Source: Paenibacillus sp. J31TS4
GTDB lineage: Bacteria; Bacillota; Bacilli; Paenibacillales; NBRC-103111
Length of the DNA stretch: 64,000 nt
NCBI RefSeq assembly: GCF_018403265.1
Contig: NZ_BOSI01000003.1
Span: 1-64,000, forward strand
Reading direction: 5' to 3'
The position numbers and the translations under genes are program-made. Shown here one piece after another: positions 34,899 through 43,734 of the stretch (its first letter is position 1; every line of letters starts with the position of its first letter). Below the pieces are notes generated by a model. It ran no database searches, had not been told where the DNA came from, and saw only the letters and a list, made by a program, of their open reading frames with translations.

Positions 34899-37623
34899 CT
34901 TCCTCTAACCTCCGTAGCATAAAGGCAATCTTGCGCGCACTCTGGGGATATTTGGCTTCCTGCGAGTTCGCCCCTGTCCATTTTTGATACAGCTCAGAAG
35001 CATCCTCTAGAAGCTCATTAATGGACAACGATTTGCCTAATGCCCCTTGCATCAATTGCAGCAAGACTCGTTTTACAGATTGATTGCTCCCTTGCACCCG
35101 GGGGAGCAGCTTTTGGAGCAATTGCAAATCAAACGCCTCATCCTCATCCAGTAGCTGGAACCGCTGATTGTAGATCATATAGAAGCAAATGGCATCCCGA
35201 ATCCGGAACCCAACATGAGCATGAATCTGCTCCAAAATTGAATTGATCTTCACGAGCTTCTCCGTGGTCTTATGAACGAGCTCCTGGTAGTCCTGGTATC
35301 CATCAATGAGTTGCAAGTACTCACTTCGCAAGAAGGAGTTAGAGACCGCACGAACAGGTTCTGCTCGCTCACTCACCTCTCCACTAGGGTATTGCTGCAG
35401 ATTGATATAGTTAAATTCGATCGTATTAGCACGGTCGAGCACTTTCTTGGAGAAGGGGTGCGTCGTTTCATCCATATTGACCGTTCCCACTAGGTAGACA
35501 TTATCCGGAAGAGATAAATCTCCATAAACCTGGCGATCGGTCTCTCCCAGTGACTCTCCCTGAATAAGGGGAGACGTCACGATGCGCCCTTGCCGCCATT
35601 CCGTCGTCTCTATGATGCTGAGCAGATCGCTAAAGTAATGCTCGACTCGGGCAAGATTCATCTCATCTAGGCAAACAAAATACGGCCTGTGCCGGTTTCC
35701 TGGCTTAGCAGCCTCAACCAAAACCTCGGCCAGCTGTCCCGGCCGAAACACTCCTGCCAAATCCTTATAGCCCAAAAGGTCCGAGGGATCACTCCAATCC
35801 GGTCGGACGGGAATAAGAGTAAATTGACGATTCTGGCTGGTCGCCCCTAACGCCTCAGCAAATAGTTTAATGAGCTTGGTCTTCCCGGTACCCGATACAC
35901 CCGCCAAAATAACGAATGGCTTGGTCTTTAACGACAAATAAAGATTCTCTATCAAAGAGCCAGGATAATGGAAGCCTCGCAGTTGGATGTAGGACTTGAT
36001 CGCCTTTAGACGCTCTTGAACGGACAACTCCTCCACGTCTTCCCTCTCCTCTTGTTGAAAGCTGTAAAGGTCTCCGGACTTGCTAATATAGCGAAGCTGT
36101 TGTAGCCAATTCAGCATAAACCTCGATCGGCTTTCTTGGGTTACCTGCCCCCATTGCTCCTGCAGATCCATCGCGGGGACAAAGTGACTACAAAATTGCT
36201 CCATCGAAAAAGAGCCCAGCTCTTGAGCGATAGAAGCAGCCGATTGAAGGACCTGAAGGAGATTGGTGGAATGGCGGTCTGCTTGATCTATTTGCTTACG
36301 TAGGAGCTCTGCTTGCTGCGGGCTTAACAACCAAAGGTTGCTTTCAAACGCTTCAACATAAGCCACCCCCAATGACGTCAAGCCAAGTCCTTCCTCTTGA
36401 AAAGATAGTAGTCCCAGCTCGTGCATCGCTCTAGCTACAAGCTGAATCCGGTCTCTCGGATTTTTCACCTGATCGCCTGAGTACAAAACTTCAGACGAAT
36501 GGGCCACAAGCTCGTCTAGTGGAACTAGAGACGGGTGCATGTTGGTTAGATAGGCAAGGACGCCATGTCCCAAATGGAGATGAGCCATCGTATACTTAAA
36601 AGTTGGCTTGCCTTCAGGTTCTTTATCCCTCTGCAGTTCATCGGCATAAAGTTTATAGTTCGTCATCATATTCTCCAAGTCCGCTAACAGTTGGTCATTG
36701 TCCGGTAGCTTGCCTTTTTCATAACAGATATAGGCTACCGTGGACACCTGATAATCCCGACCAAGGCCACTGGAAGTGAGTTGGATATTGTCATCCTTTT
36801 GCATATCGTCTAAAGGCAACACATCCCGCATTTCGCGAACCTTTTGCTCTAGATACTGATAGCCCTCTTTTCTCCCTCGGTCACGAAGAGGTAGTGTGAC
36901 TCCTTGATTCAAGGTCAGATAGACCCGGCTCATGTCCTCCGCAAATAAATAGACGATATATTCACCGTGCTGCGTAGTATGCGTGAGCCTCTTGTCCAGG
37001 ATCGCAATCCAGGGGATTGTTGCCCAATTCCCTTGACCAATCGATCCTTGAATCTTGTAGCTGTCGTCAAGGAACGGTAGCTTCATAAGCTCTCTTGGAA
37101 GCACTTGTCTGAACAACGTGCCTAACGGATGATTCGTAAGCGGCTCTCTCTTAGCCTCAAGATAGGTGTCCATGACTTGAGCAAGAGTTTGTTGAAGCGA
37201 AAACCCTGTGAGCAGTTGGCTGTTATATTGTTCTAATTCGGTCAATGCATATTGCCTAAGCTCTTCGATTCCCTCTTCATCGAGGGAGTTCCAGATGGCG
37301 GGCTTGAACGAAAGGGTCTGTTGTTGAGAATTCCAGGCCAGGATCGCTGATAAAGCATCCATGGGTGTTTTGAGTAAAGACTTGGTTTGACTTAATGAAA
37401 ATTGTGCCCAATTAGGAGCTAACCCGGTAGGGGGCTCGTCTATTGGATGAGACTCCTCATCGTTCTTCCGAAAATACGACAAAAACCGTTCTGCCACTTG
37501 GCTGAACGGCATCGATGGTCGTTGGGTCTCGCGGTATTCGTCGATCATCGATAAAATAAGGACCATCTTATAGGATTTCTGTTTGTTTCGAAATATCGAG
37601 GAGAGCTCGATCGGTAATGACAT
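34870..37623 (-). CDS. McrB-like AAA+ NTPase with MrcB_N domain, left module
   Basis: 917 residues. An MrcB_N (DUF3578) domain lies around residues 180-270: GSIGQGNWATIPWIAILDKR and YIVYLFAEDMSRVYLTLNQG. In relatives this domain recognises target nucleic acid. A helical/winged middle region follows. The AAA+ domain has Walker A GVSGTGKTKLIK (about residue 573), Walker B FVCLDEMNLARVEHYF (about 650) and GTVNMDETTHPFSKKVLDRA (about 712), where classic McrB has MNxxDR. This marks a divergent McrB branch. ATG 37623 behind CGGAGG. First gene of a two-gene operon with the DUF2357 nuclease. Confidence 0.88.
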   Translation of the reverse strand: MSLPIELSSIFRNKQKSYKMVLILSMIDEYRETQRPSMPFSQVAERFLSYFRKNDEESHPIDEPPTGLAPNWAQFSLSQTKSLLKTPMDALSAILAWNSQQQTLSFKPAIWNSLDEEGIEELRQYALTELEQYNSQLLTGFSLQQTLAQVMDTYLEAKREPLTNHPLGTLFRQVLPRELMKLPFLDDSYKIQGSIGQGNWATIPWIAILDKRLTHTTQHGEYIVYLFAEDMSRVYLTLNQGVTLPLRDRGRKEGYQYLEQKVREMRDVLPLDDMQKDDNIQLTSSGLGRDYQVSTVAYICYEKGKLPDNDQLLADLENMMTNYKLYADELQRDKEPEGKPTFKYTMAHLHLGHGVLAYLTNMHPSLVPLDELVAHSSEVLYSGDQVKNPRDRIQLVARAMHELGLLSFQEEGLGLTSLGVAYVEAFESNLWLLSPQQAELLRKQIDQADRHSTNLLQVLQSAASIAQELGSFSMEQFCSHFVPAMDLQEQWGQVTQESRSRFMLNWLQQLRYISKSGDLYSFQQEEREDVEELSVQERLKAIKSYIQLRGFHYPGSLIENLYLSLKTKPFVILAGVSGTGKTKLIKLFAEALGATSQNRQFTLIPVRPDWSDPSDLLGYKDLAGVFRPGQLAEVLVEAAKPGNRHRPYFVCLDEMNLARVEHYFSDLLSIIETTEWRQGRIVTSPLIQGESLGETDRQVYGDLSLPDNVYLVGTVNMDETTHPFSKKVLDRANTIEFNYINLQQYPSGEVSERAEPVRAVSNSFLRSEYLQLIDGYQDYQELVHKTTEKLVKINSILEQIHAHVGFRIRDAICFYMIYNQRFQLLDEDEAFDLQLLQKLLPRVQGSNQSVKRVLLQLMQGALGKSLSINELLEDASELYQKWTGANSQEAKYPQSARKIAFMLRRLEEDGYTSYWLS

Positions 37624-37844
37624 GGTGAAGGGCCTCCGTTAGATCTACCAAATTTATACTTTTATATTATCATTAGTTTCCGTTTTAGACGAGAAGCGAT
37701 CTGGTACAGACTTGGGGCGAAAAGGCGAATTGTATTTATCAGCTCCACGATATAGAGCTGTAATAATCTTTGCCTTGAATTTTGTCCATAATCTACAGCG
37801 CCAAATCTATAAATAATTACGCCCTACATTTGCTTCCTAAATGA

Positions 37845-37868
37845 AAGAAGCCCCTCATTTGAGGAGCT
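37845..37868 (-). terminator. Terminator beyond repeat copy A
   Basis: AGCTCCTCA-AA-TGAGGGGCT on the minus strand, then TCTTTCATTT. It follows the RlmD-like tail at 37889-37951, as in copy B. Confidence 0.6.
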
Positions 37869-37888
37869 ATTACTGAGTCATCCTTTTT

Positions 37889-37951
37889 TTAATCGTTCCT
37901 TACTAGTAGAGCACAGCACTCCACACGCACCGCCTGCTGAGTGAAACGCAC
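37889..37951 (-). pseudogene. RlmD/RumA C-terminal tail, copy A (attachment-site-like scar)
   Basis: The minus strand reads FTQQAVRVECCALLVRND then stop. RlmD/RumA 23S rRNA uracil methyltransferases end with HVECVALLxR, so this is a short relic of such a gene end. Core sequence GCGGTGCGTGTGGAGTGCTG is shared with three further copies at 43.7, 57.9 and 61.8 kb. The rest of the gene is absent. Confidence 0.6.
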
Positions 37952-37962
37952 TTGGATTAACA

Positions 37963-38045
37963 CCTTACATGTTTGCGCTTGAAGCCAAGCTGCCCTTTAT
38001 CTATAGCCTTTTGAATCAATTTAATCGCCTTAGAACGTAATGTTA
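37963..38045 (-). pseudogene. Duplicate 3' end of the AlkD-like gene
   Basis: The minus strand reads IQKAIDKGQLGFKRKHVRC then stop, nearly identical to the last residues of the gene at 43735-44445 (IQKAVDKGQIGFKRKHVRC). Followed directly by RlmD-like copy A, the same order as at 43.7 kb. Together they form one of two direct repeats flanking the right McrBC-like module. Confidence 0.75.
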
Positions 38046-38200
38046 GCTCGCATTTACAACGTTATTGTGAATGAGTAAAGACCTTTTTCGTCGTCTGTAA
38101 CAGTAGCACCCTTTGTTTTAACAGGTAAATACCTAATTTTCACGTTTCCCTGTAGCCTTCGGAATCAAATATCATCTGGGAAATCTTTCCCCTTCTTATG

Positions 38201-40018
38201 TTACAAACTCCCCACGAACCCTGCACTATCTTGAAACAGTTGCTCAAGGATACGCTCAAACTCATGCAATACATGATCATTCCCTACCCCAGGACTAAAT
38301 GGGATCAATCTCAAATTATGGTCAGCGGATGAAGTTGGTCGTACCTGGCGACCTTCCTTCACAGGATAAAATGCCCACACCTCTGCAACAGGACTGAGCC
38401 GTTGGAATGCAGTGGTGCTAGGTCTGTCCTCTCCATAGAGATAATTAGAGCGGCTGTCACTATAGGCGATTAGTTGGTTCATCTCTCGGGTACGTGCAAT
38501 CGTGTTGATCCGGTCCTTCTCCCAGAAATTTTGGCGAGGTCGATATTTGAAGTCCATCATAATAGACCCATAATAGACGCCGTTCTTATACACATCGAGC
38601 CGAGCGTCTGGGCGATTGTATTGCTGACGCACGTAGAGAGGGTGTATAAACATCTCAGTCTCTTTACTGGTTAGAGGTACGACACCATCGTAGATAAAAT
38701 GCAACTGAATTTCGCCTTTTTCGAGGATCACTCGTTCCCCCGGAGGCAGAGAAGGAATGAGCATCCCATCCCCGTTGAAGTGTAGGTTGTAGATCCATCC
38801 TCGAACCGGGTTAAAATGCAGCAGATCCTCTAGAATCCGTAGCAACTCCACATAGCCCCACATCTCATAGAGCTTATCTGTCCGCTTCCATTGATACGAG
38901 TATAGGGAATCTAGCGTAATTTCCAGCTCGTCGTCCTGAAGCTCACGATACAGCATGTATATGGATCGGTACCGGGAGTCCTTCGTCAGTACATACGGTA
39001 CAGTAATCAAAGGCTTTTCTTGCACCTGTTCGTACCAATGCGCGGAGGTGATGAGCTGAAACCCGATCTTCATCCGCTGCACCATCTCCACATACTCCAG
39101 TAACTCTTCGTATACCTTCGCCTTTTGCTTCAAAACGATCTTGGTGCTATCTTGATACTCAAACTGCTTGAGTTGATTGATTTCCTCCTGTAAGTCTGCC
39201 GCGTACTGTTCTACAGAGACAACGAAATTATTTAATACCGTAATCAGTCGTTTTACAATGTGCTTAATCCAGACATTTTCCGGCAGATCGTAATTGATAG
39301 TTCGCACAGGAACTTTCAGAAAACCCTTTAGTTCTGGGTGCTTCAAGCGATTGCGGATCGTAACCTCATCCACAACGTTGGCCCGATCGGAACGGACGGT
39401 TTCATACTCCTTACGAGTATGGAAATTCACCTTTGTGTACAGATCACTTAGCGCAGTCATGACGTTGGAGAAATGCTTCGAAATAATCATGAATTGCATC
39501 AACAATCTTGGTGGCAAAGCTTTCCCGAGAGTCTGTCCCTTGGCAATCTGCTTATTTATGAAATCAAGAGCGAGCCCGCGAATGGTCTCCTCCAGTTGTT
39601 CCTTCATTAGATCAAGTTGCAATGTGGAGAGCTGTTTGGGCCGAATGACGTAAGGAGCATACCACACCTGGTTTCCAATCTCGACTCGGATCTGATACGT
39701 ACCCGGAATTAGTGGGTAATAATTTTTATTGAATAAATGTACCGCACCCTCATTTGGGAAAATATAAGCCTCACCTTTGTCATCAATTTCCACTCCACGG
39801 AACGGAATTGTCTCGAGCCCATACATATACATCCTTGCATTATCATCTGATGACGTAAAGTTAACGACAATCTCTAGATTTTCGATTAGGACGACGGATG
39901 GTTCTTCGATATGTGCATAGAAGTCCTGTTCTTCCTCGTAGAACCACTCAACCGTCTCTAGTGTATGACCCACTTGAAAAGATAAGGTGAACGGCAACGG
40001 GTTAGATGGTGTAACCAT
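38201..40018 (-). CDS. McrC-like DUF2357 / PD-(D/E)XK nuclease, right module
   Basis: 605 residues. The N-terminus is a beta-rich domain (LEIVVNFTSSDDNARMYMYG). The DUF2357-like helical core includes VRTINYDLPENVWIKHIVKR and a long helical stretch. The nuclease motif is RPDARLDVYKNGVYYGSIMM then DFKYRP (about residues 445-470): Asp plus D-x-K. It is about 200 residues shorter than its left-module counterpart, lacking the long C-terminal extension, and ends EQLFQDSAGFVGSL. ATG 40018 lies inside the end of the AAA+ gene (17-base overlap), so the two are coupled. Same predicted role as McrC. Confidence 0.8.
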   Translation of the reverse strand: MVTPSNPLPFTLSFQVGHTLETVEWFYEEEQDFYAHIEEPSVVLIENLEIVVNFTSSDDNARMYMYGLETIPFRGVEIDDKGEAYIFPNEGAVHLFNKNYYPLIPGTYQIRVEIGNQVWYAPYVIRPKQLSTLQLDLMKEQLEETIRGLALDFINKQIAKGQTLGKALPPRLLMQFMIISKHFSNVMTALSDLYTKVNFHTRKEYETVRSDRANVVDEVTIRNRLKHPELKGFLKVPVRTINYDLPENVWIKHIVKRLITVLNNFVVSVEQYAADLQEEINQLKQFEYQDSTKIVLKQKAKVYEELLEYVEMVQRMKIGFQLITSAHWYEQVQEKPLITVPYVLTKDSRYRSIYMLYRELQDDELEITLDSLYSYQWKRTDKLYEMWGYVELLRILEDLLHFNPVRGWIYNLHFNGDGMLIPSLPPGERVILEKGEIQLHFIYDGVVPLTSKETEMFIHPLYVRQQYNRPDARLDVYKNGVYYGSIMMDFKYRPRQNFWEKDRINTIARTREMNQLIAYSDSRSNYLYGEDRPSTTAFQRLSPVAEVWAFYPVKEGRQVRPTSSADHNLRLIPFSPGVGNDHVLHEFERILEQLFQDSAGFVGSL

Positions 40019-42014
40019 TGATCTTCAACTCTTTCGCTTTATGAGTCAGCATCTTTCTCGTTTCGGTGAAATCAGAGATATCGTTAAACTCGTTCAATCG
40101 ATCAACCAACTTACTGCCTACTACTTCCCCACTTGCATCCACCTTGCCGATTAAATCTTTAAGAAGTCCCTCTGGTCCTCTTAGCTTCGTTAGGATACGT
40201 TGCACCACTTGAATGTCAAGTGCTTCTCTCCTCGAGGTGTGAGGATTTTCCGGTAGATTGCGAATATACACCTCAATCTGCTTTACAACCCGCGGGCCTA
40301 CACCAAGATTTTTAACTTCCTCTTTCAGCGTACGGTGCAACTCCCAGAAGAATTCAGCCTCACGGTCGCTTAGCGAGAAGCCTTCCGGCTGGCGGAACTT
40401 GTTGAATTCCTCGAAGGAATAGGAGGACTTCCGACCTTGAAGCTCACGTGACTGTTTGCGCTCTTTTTGACCTAAGTGCTTTAATCCTGCATAAGGCAAC
40501 ACGTCTAGCGTAATGATATTCGCCCGGTCTAGTACTTTATCTGAGAAATGATAAGTTGATTCATCAATATTTACGGTACCTACGAACATAATATTTTCTG
40601 GGATCGTAATCACTGGCTCATATTGTGCAGTATTGTACAATCGGCCCGTTAAATCATCGTTATACAGTCGCAGAAAACGACGCTGTGGATCCATCTCTAG
40701 GACAGATAGGAATTGGGAAAAATAGTGCTCCACACGCGCTAAGTTCATCTCTTCAAAGCAAATTAGATATAGCTTACTCTTGCGATTCTCTTCCTTCTGC
40801 GCCTGTATGAGCGTATTAATCAGCCCAGAGTCTCCTGGTCGATATACCATGTTCATAGCATCCACGTATCCTATTAGGTCGGAATCATCCGTCCAAGACG
40901 GACGCACAGGAATAATCACGAACTGATCGTCGTCGAGCCCAAGTGCACGCGCATAGGCTTGGACCAGTCTAGACTTTCCCGTACCGCTCATCCCAGCAAT
41001 AATGTTGAGAATATTGGACTTCACCGCTGTGTGAAAGTTGAACAAATCCTTCTCGTAATACTGCAGTCCCATCTCTCTTGTTACTTGTAAAAAATGGTCC
41101 ATAAACCGATTCTCTTCAGAATCCGCTTGAAGCGGCACATCTGCTTCGTCTTGACTAGTCCCCTTCTCCTCAGCAGGCTCCACAACAGGAGTTGGGTCCG
41201 GTTGTTTCGTCCGAACTTGCGACTCTTCCGGTGGGATAGCAACTCGGGCTTGGATAAGTTCATCCGTCTGTGCGCTCTCTACTTGATCCATTTCCGTCAT
41301 ATAGTTACTACTTAGATTTTGATAGATTGTAAGCGGTACGAACATAAGCGTCTGATTCTCAGGAGTCCCGTAGCAGTCCTCTAGCCACTGATCCTCAATT
41401 TCACGTACCTTTAATTTCCCGGCCACGTTCAAACAGTAGCCCCCATGCGCATATTGATGCTTATCAAACTCTCCAACAATCTTGTACCTATCTTGCTGTT
41501 TCCACAGAATGAATTGTGGCGTATCGTTTGTCTCCGTAGATATATTTTCTATGCGTCCGATAAACTTGTTGCCTAGTATTTTACTAATAAATTCATCGAA
41601 ATCCATATCATGCTGCTCCTCGCTAAACACAGGAACGGGGATAAACGTCGAGCCGCTCAAATAGCTATCGGATTTGCGAATGAGTCTCACTTCTTTACCC
41701 ACGTAAATCTCATTATGGTTCGGAAGTACCCTCTTTTGTGGACGAAATACTAGTAAATAATCGTTCAAGAATCGCTCAAGCTTCTCTTTCCGTTCATCGT
41801 CAGGCCGGAAATAATCGTCTTCAAATCCATATCGCCCCAGATCACTTGAATAACAAGTAAATAGACTTACATTCGGAAAGCCATAGGGTGTGTCGGATAT
41901 CAACTTCACAAAGTATTGAAGAGAGTTCTGAGAGTTGATAATAATGGGGCGCTTCTGTACATCTTCTTCTGTTGCTAGAATTCCTACAAAGTCGGCGTTC
42001 CAATCCTTATTCAT
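40002..42014 (-). CDS. McrB-like AAA+ NTPase, right module
   Basis: About 670 residues. The N-terminal ~250 residues do not look like MrcB_N and may be a different recognition domain (MDFDEFISKILGNKFIGRIE). An acidic linker follows (residues about 250-300). AAA+ domain: Walker A GMSGTGKSRLVQAYA (about residue 339), Walker B LICFEEMNLARVEHYF with Glu-Glu instead of Asp-Glu, and GTVNIDESTYHFSDKVLDRA. Start ATG 42014 with GAGGG eight bases upstream; GTG 42029 overlaps the previous stop. Middle gene of a three-gene operon. Paralogous to the left-module AAA+ protein only in the NTPase core. Confidence 0.86.
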   Translation of the reverse strand: MNKDWNADFVGILATEEDVQKRPIIINSQNSLQYFVKLISDTPYGFPNVSLFTCYSSDLGRYGFEDDYFRPDDERKEKLERFLNDYLLVFRPQKRVLPNHNEIYVGKEVRLIRKSDSYLSGSTFIPVPVFSEEQHDMDFDEFISKILGNKFIGRIENISTETNDTPQFILWKQQDRYKIVGEFDKHQYAHGGYCLNVAGKLKVREIEDQWLEDCYGTPENQTLMFVPLTIYQNLSSNYMTEMDQVESAQTDELIQARVAIPPEESQVRTKQPDPTPVVEPAEEKGTSQDEADVPLQADSEENRFMDHFLQVTREMGLQYYEKDLFNFHTAVKSNILNIIAGMSGTGKSRLVQAYARALGLDDDQFVIIPVRPSWTDDSDLIGYVDAMNMVYRPGDSGLINTLIQAQKEENRKSKLYLICFEEMNLARVEHYFSQFLSVLEMDPQRRFLRLYNDDLTGRLYNTAQYEPVITIPENIMFVGTVNIDESTYHFSDKVLDRANIITLDVLPYAGLKHLGQKERKQSRELQGRKSSYSFEEFNKFRQPEGFSLSDREAEFFWELHRTLKEEVKNLGVGPRVVKQIEVYIRNLPENPHTSRREALDIQVVQRILTKLRGPEGLLKDLIGKVDASGEVVGSKLVDRLNEFNDISDFTETRKMLTHKAKELKINGYTI

Positions 42015-42025
42015 ACTGTGTTCCC

Positions 42026-43084
42026 TCACCTTTTGTTGATGTATGTTTGAAGTTCCGGAATTGTTGCAAATTCGATGTATTTGTTGTGCTCAATTGCGTT
42101 TCGTACTTTTCGTTGCTTCTGAGGCGATATTTGGAAGGAGAGCATCCAGATTTCATCTGCCTGTACGTCTTGTTTGAGGAAATCCTCAAGCTGACTGTTT
42201 GTGATTAATTCTATGTTTAATTTTGGCGTATTCATAATGGAAGATGGAATCAATTCTCCTAGTAATATAACTCTCGGTTTCTTATGTGGTTGCAATTGTT
42301 CGGTTTGTGCAAAAATAGTGTCAAGTATGGGGATGCTACTATGAAGTAATTGTTGGTTGAGACTATCGATTTCACCTTTTAGTCTATTTATTAGGACTTC
42401 ATGTTGTTCTAATTTTGTACCCTTCGTTTCGAGTTCCGATTTTAGTCCTTTGATTTCGTCTGTATACGTTTTGCGTTCTTTGCGCCATTCTTGCGACTCA
42501 GTCTTACGCTTGGCTCTTAATTCGTCGATGATGGTTTGGAGATCCCTATTCTTTTCTTTCTCCTTCAAGAATTGCTCTTCTAACTTCTGTATCTTCTTCT
42601 CAGCTTCTGCTGCTATTTCGGCTTGAGCTGCAAATATGTCCTCATTTCCGTCTGTAGTTTCGTCCATTGAGGATTCAACTTGCACTAAATTGTTACCCTC
42701 TTGGAACATCGAAGTAAAGAGCCGCTCAGCGAGTTCTAGTTGGTATTCCTTATCATCCCCTGTGATCAGCATGATCAGCACGTCTGACAGAGTATATGTG
42801 TTGCTCATAATGAGCTCTGTTAGCTCCTCTTGATTCTTCTGTCGCAAGCTCTTTATGTCATCTTCTTGTTGTGTTTTTATTATGTAGTGACGCAGACCAC
42901 CATTCAGTCTTGCGGCTTTAGTCGGCTTTTGCAGTTCGTTCAAGATTTGTGGTTTCACTAGTTTGATATTGCTTTTATTTATTTCCCGAAAGCCCTTGAC
43001 CTTCGTTGCGGTCACTACTGCAAGATTGAGAAGTACCGCCTCGTCTAGCTCACCTAGGATCCATTTCAACATTTGCTTGTTCAC
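42026..43084 (-). CDS. Coiled-coil protein with C-terminal Rossmann-like domain, McrBC companion
   Basis: About 352 residues from GTG 43084, with GAGGTG nine bases upstream. Residues 1-140 are helical (MLKWILGELDEAVLLNLAVV). Residues about 150-255 are a long coiled coil rich in Glu/Lys (KKIQKLEEQFLKEKEKNRDL and beyond). The last ~85 residues look like a small alpha/beta domain (KPRVILLGELIPSSIMNTPK, ADEIWMLSFQISPQKQRKVR), reminiscent of DUF2325-type folds; that link is tentative. It leads the operon and abuts the AAA+ gene, so it is likely a scaffold or sensor of that module. Confidence 0.75.
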   Translation of the reverse strand: MNKQMLKWILGELDEAVLLNLAVVTATKVKGFREINKSNIKLVKPQILNELQKPTKAARLNGGLRHYIIKTQQEDDIKSLRQKNQEELTELIMSNTYTLSDVLIMLITGDDKEYQLELAERLFTSMFQEGNNLVQVESSMDETTDGNEDIFAAQAEIAAEAEKKIQKLEEQFLKEKEKNRDLQTIIDELRAKRKTESQEWRKERKTYTDEIKGLKSELETKGTKLEQHEVLINRLKGEIDSLNQQLLHSSIPILDTIFAQTEQLQPHKKPRVILLGELIPSSIMNTPKLNIELITNSQLEDFLKQDVQADEIWMLSFQISPQKQRKVRNAIEHNKYIEFATIPELQTYINKR

Positions 43085-43227
43085 TAGTCTGAACACCTCA
43101 TTGGGTTAATTTTCGGGTAAAAGATATGAAATTGCATCATGACCAGGCTTACCAGCCTCATCATCACCCTCGAAGCGCGTGAAGGCAATAATTTCCTTAC
43201 ATCATATAGTCCATTAAGCACATCACT

Positions 43228-43389
43228 CTATTCTACCATACATGACAAATGTCCTGCTTTACGATATTCAAGTGTCGAAATAAGGCTTGAACTCTTATTT
43301 AGCCCCGATTTAATAATAAGTACTTCTGTTTTACTTATATATCTATGTTTATCCGGTATAGATTCTACTATCTCGCCAACAACATACAT
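43228..43389 (-). CDS. Possible small protein or remnant upstream of the coiled-coil gene
   Basis: A 53-codon frame from ATG 43389 reading MYVVGEIVESIPDKHRYISK and TEVLIIKSGLNKSSSLISTL. It is open 11 codons further upstream with natural composition (SDYRESDSGLY), and no good ribosome binding site was seen. It may be a fragment of a longer regulator or defence gene. The rest of 43097-43735 has hairpins but no clear gene. Confidence 0.3.
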   Translation of the reverse strand: MYVVGEIVESIPDKHRYISKTEVLIIKSGLNKSSSLISTLEYRKAGHLSCMVE

Positions 43390-43619
43390 GTACAGCCCGC
43401 TATCGGATTCTCTGTAGTCAGAGGGTTAATTCCGTCAAGTCGCAAGTGTTTACCATATCTACATCTCAAAAATAAACTAGCCAACGGAACGTAGGCTCAA
43501 GGTTCGTTTATTTTCATGACTCTAAAAACAATAACATCGGCTAGCCTTCGGCAAAACTTATCAGGATTAAGATTCTGTTAAAGCGGTAGTTCGTTTCGAT
43601 ATCGTAACGGAGCATAAAA

Positions 43620-43653
43620 AAGATCATACCCCCCTTGCTCATCAAGGGGGGTA
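43620..43653 (-). terminator. Terminator beyond repeat copy B
   Basis: ACCCCCCTTGATGAGCAAGG continues to GGGGT, giving a ten-pair stem on the minus strand, followed by ATGATCTTTTTT. It ends the AlkD-like transcript after the RlmD-like tail. Confidence 0.85.
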
Positions 43654-43669
43654 TATCATTTCTATAGCT

Positions 43670-43727
43670 CTTATTCGTGTACAAGAAGGGCAACACTCTA
43701 CACATGCACCGCATACTGTGTAACCCA
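43670..43727 (-). pseudogene. RlmD/RumA C-terminal tail, copy B
   Basis: Minus-strand GCGGTGCATGTGTAGAGTGT matches the core of copies A and D. A small insertion puts VHV and VECC in different frames, so it is decayed. It follows the AlkD-like stop by about ten bases, as copy A follows the duplicated AlkD tail. Confidence 0.5.
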
Positions 43728-43734
43728 CTTGAAT

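Noticed and set aside
43139-43417. 92-codon plus-strand frame upstream of the coiled-coil gene
   Set aside because: No ribosome binding site; the opposite strand has more natural protein composition.
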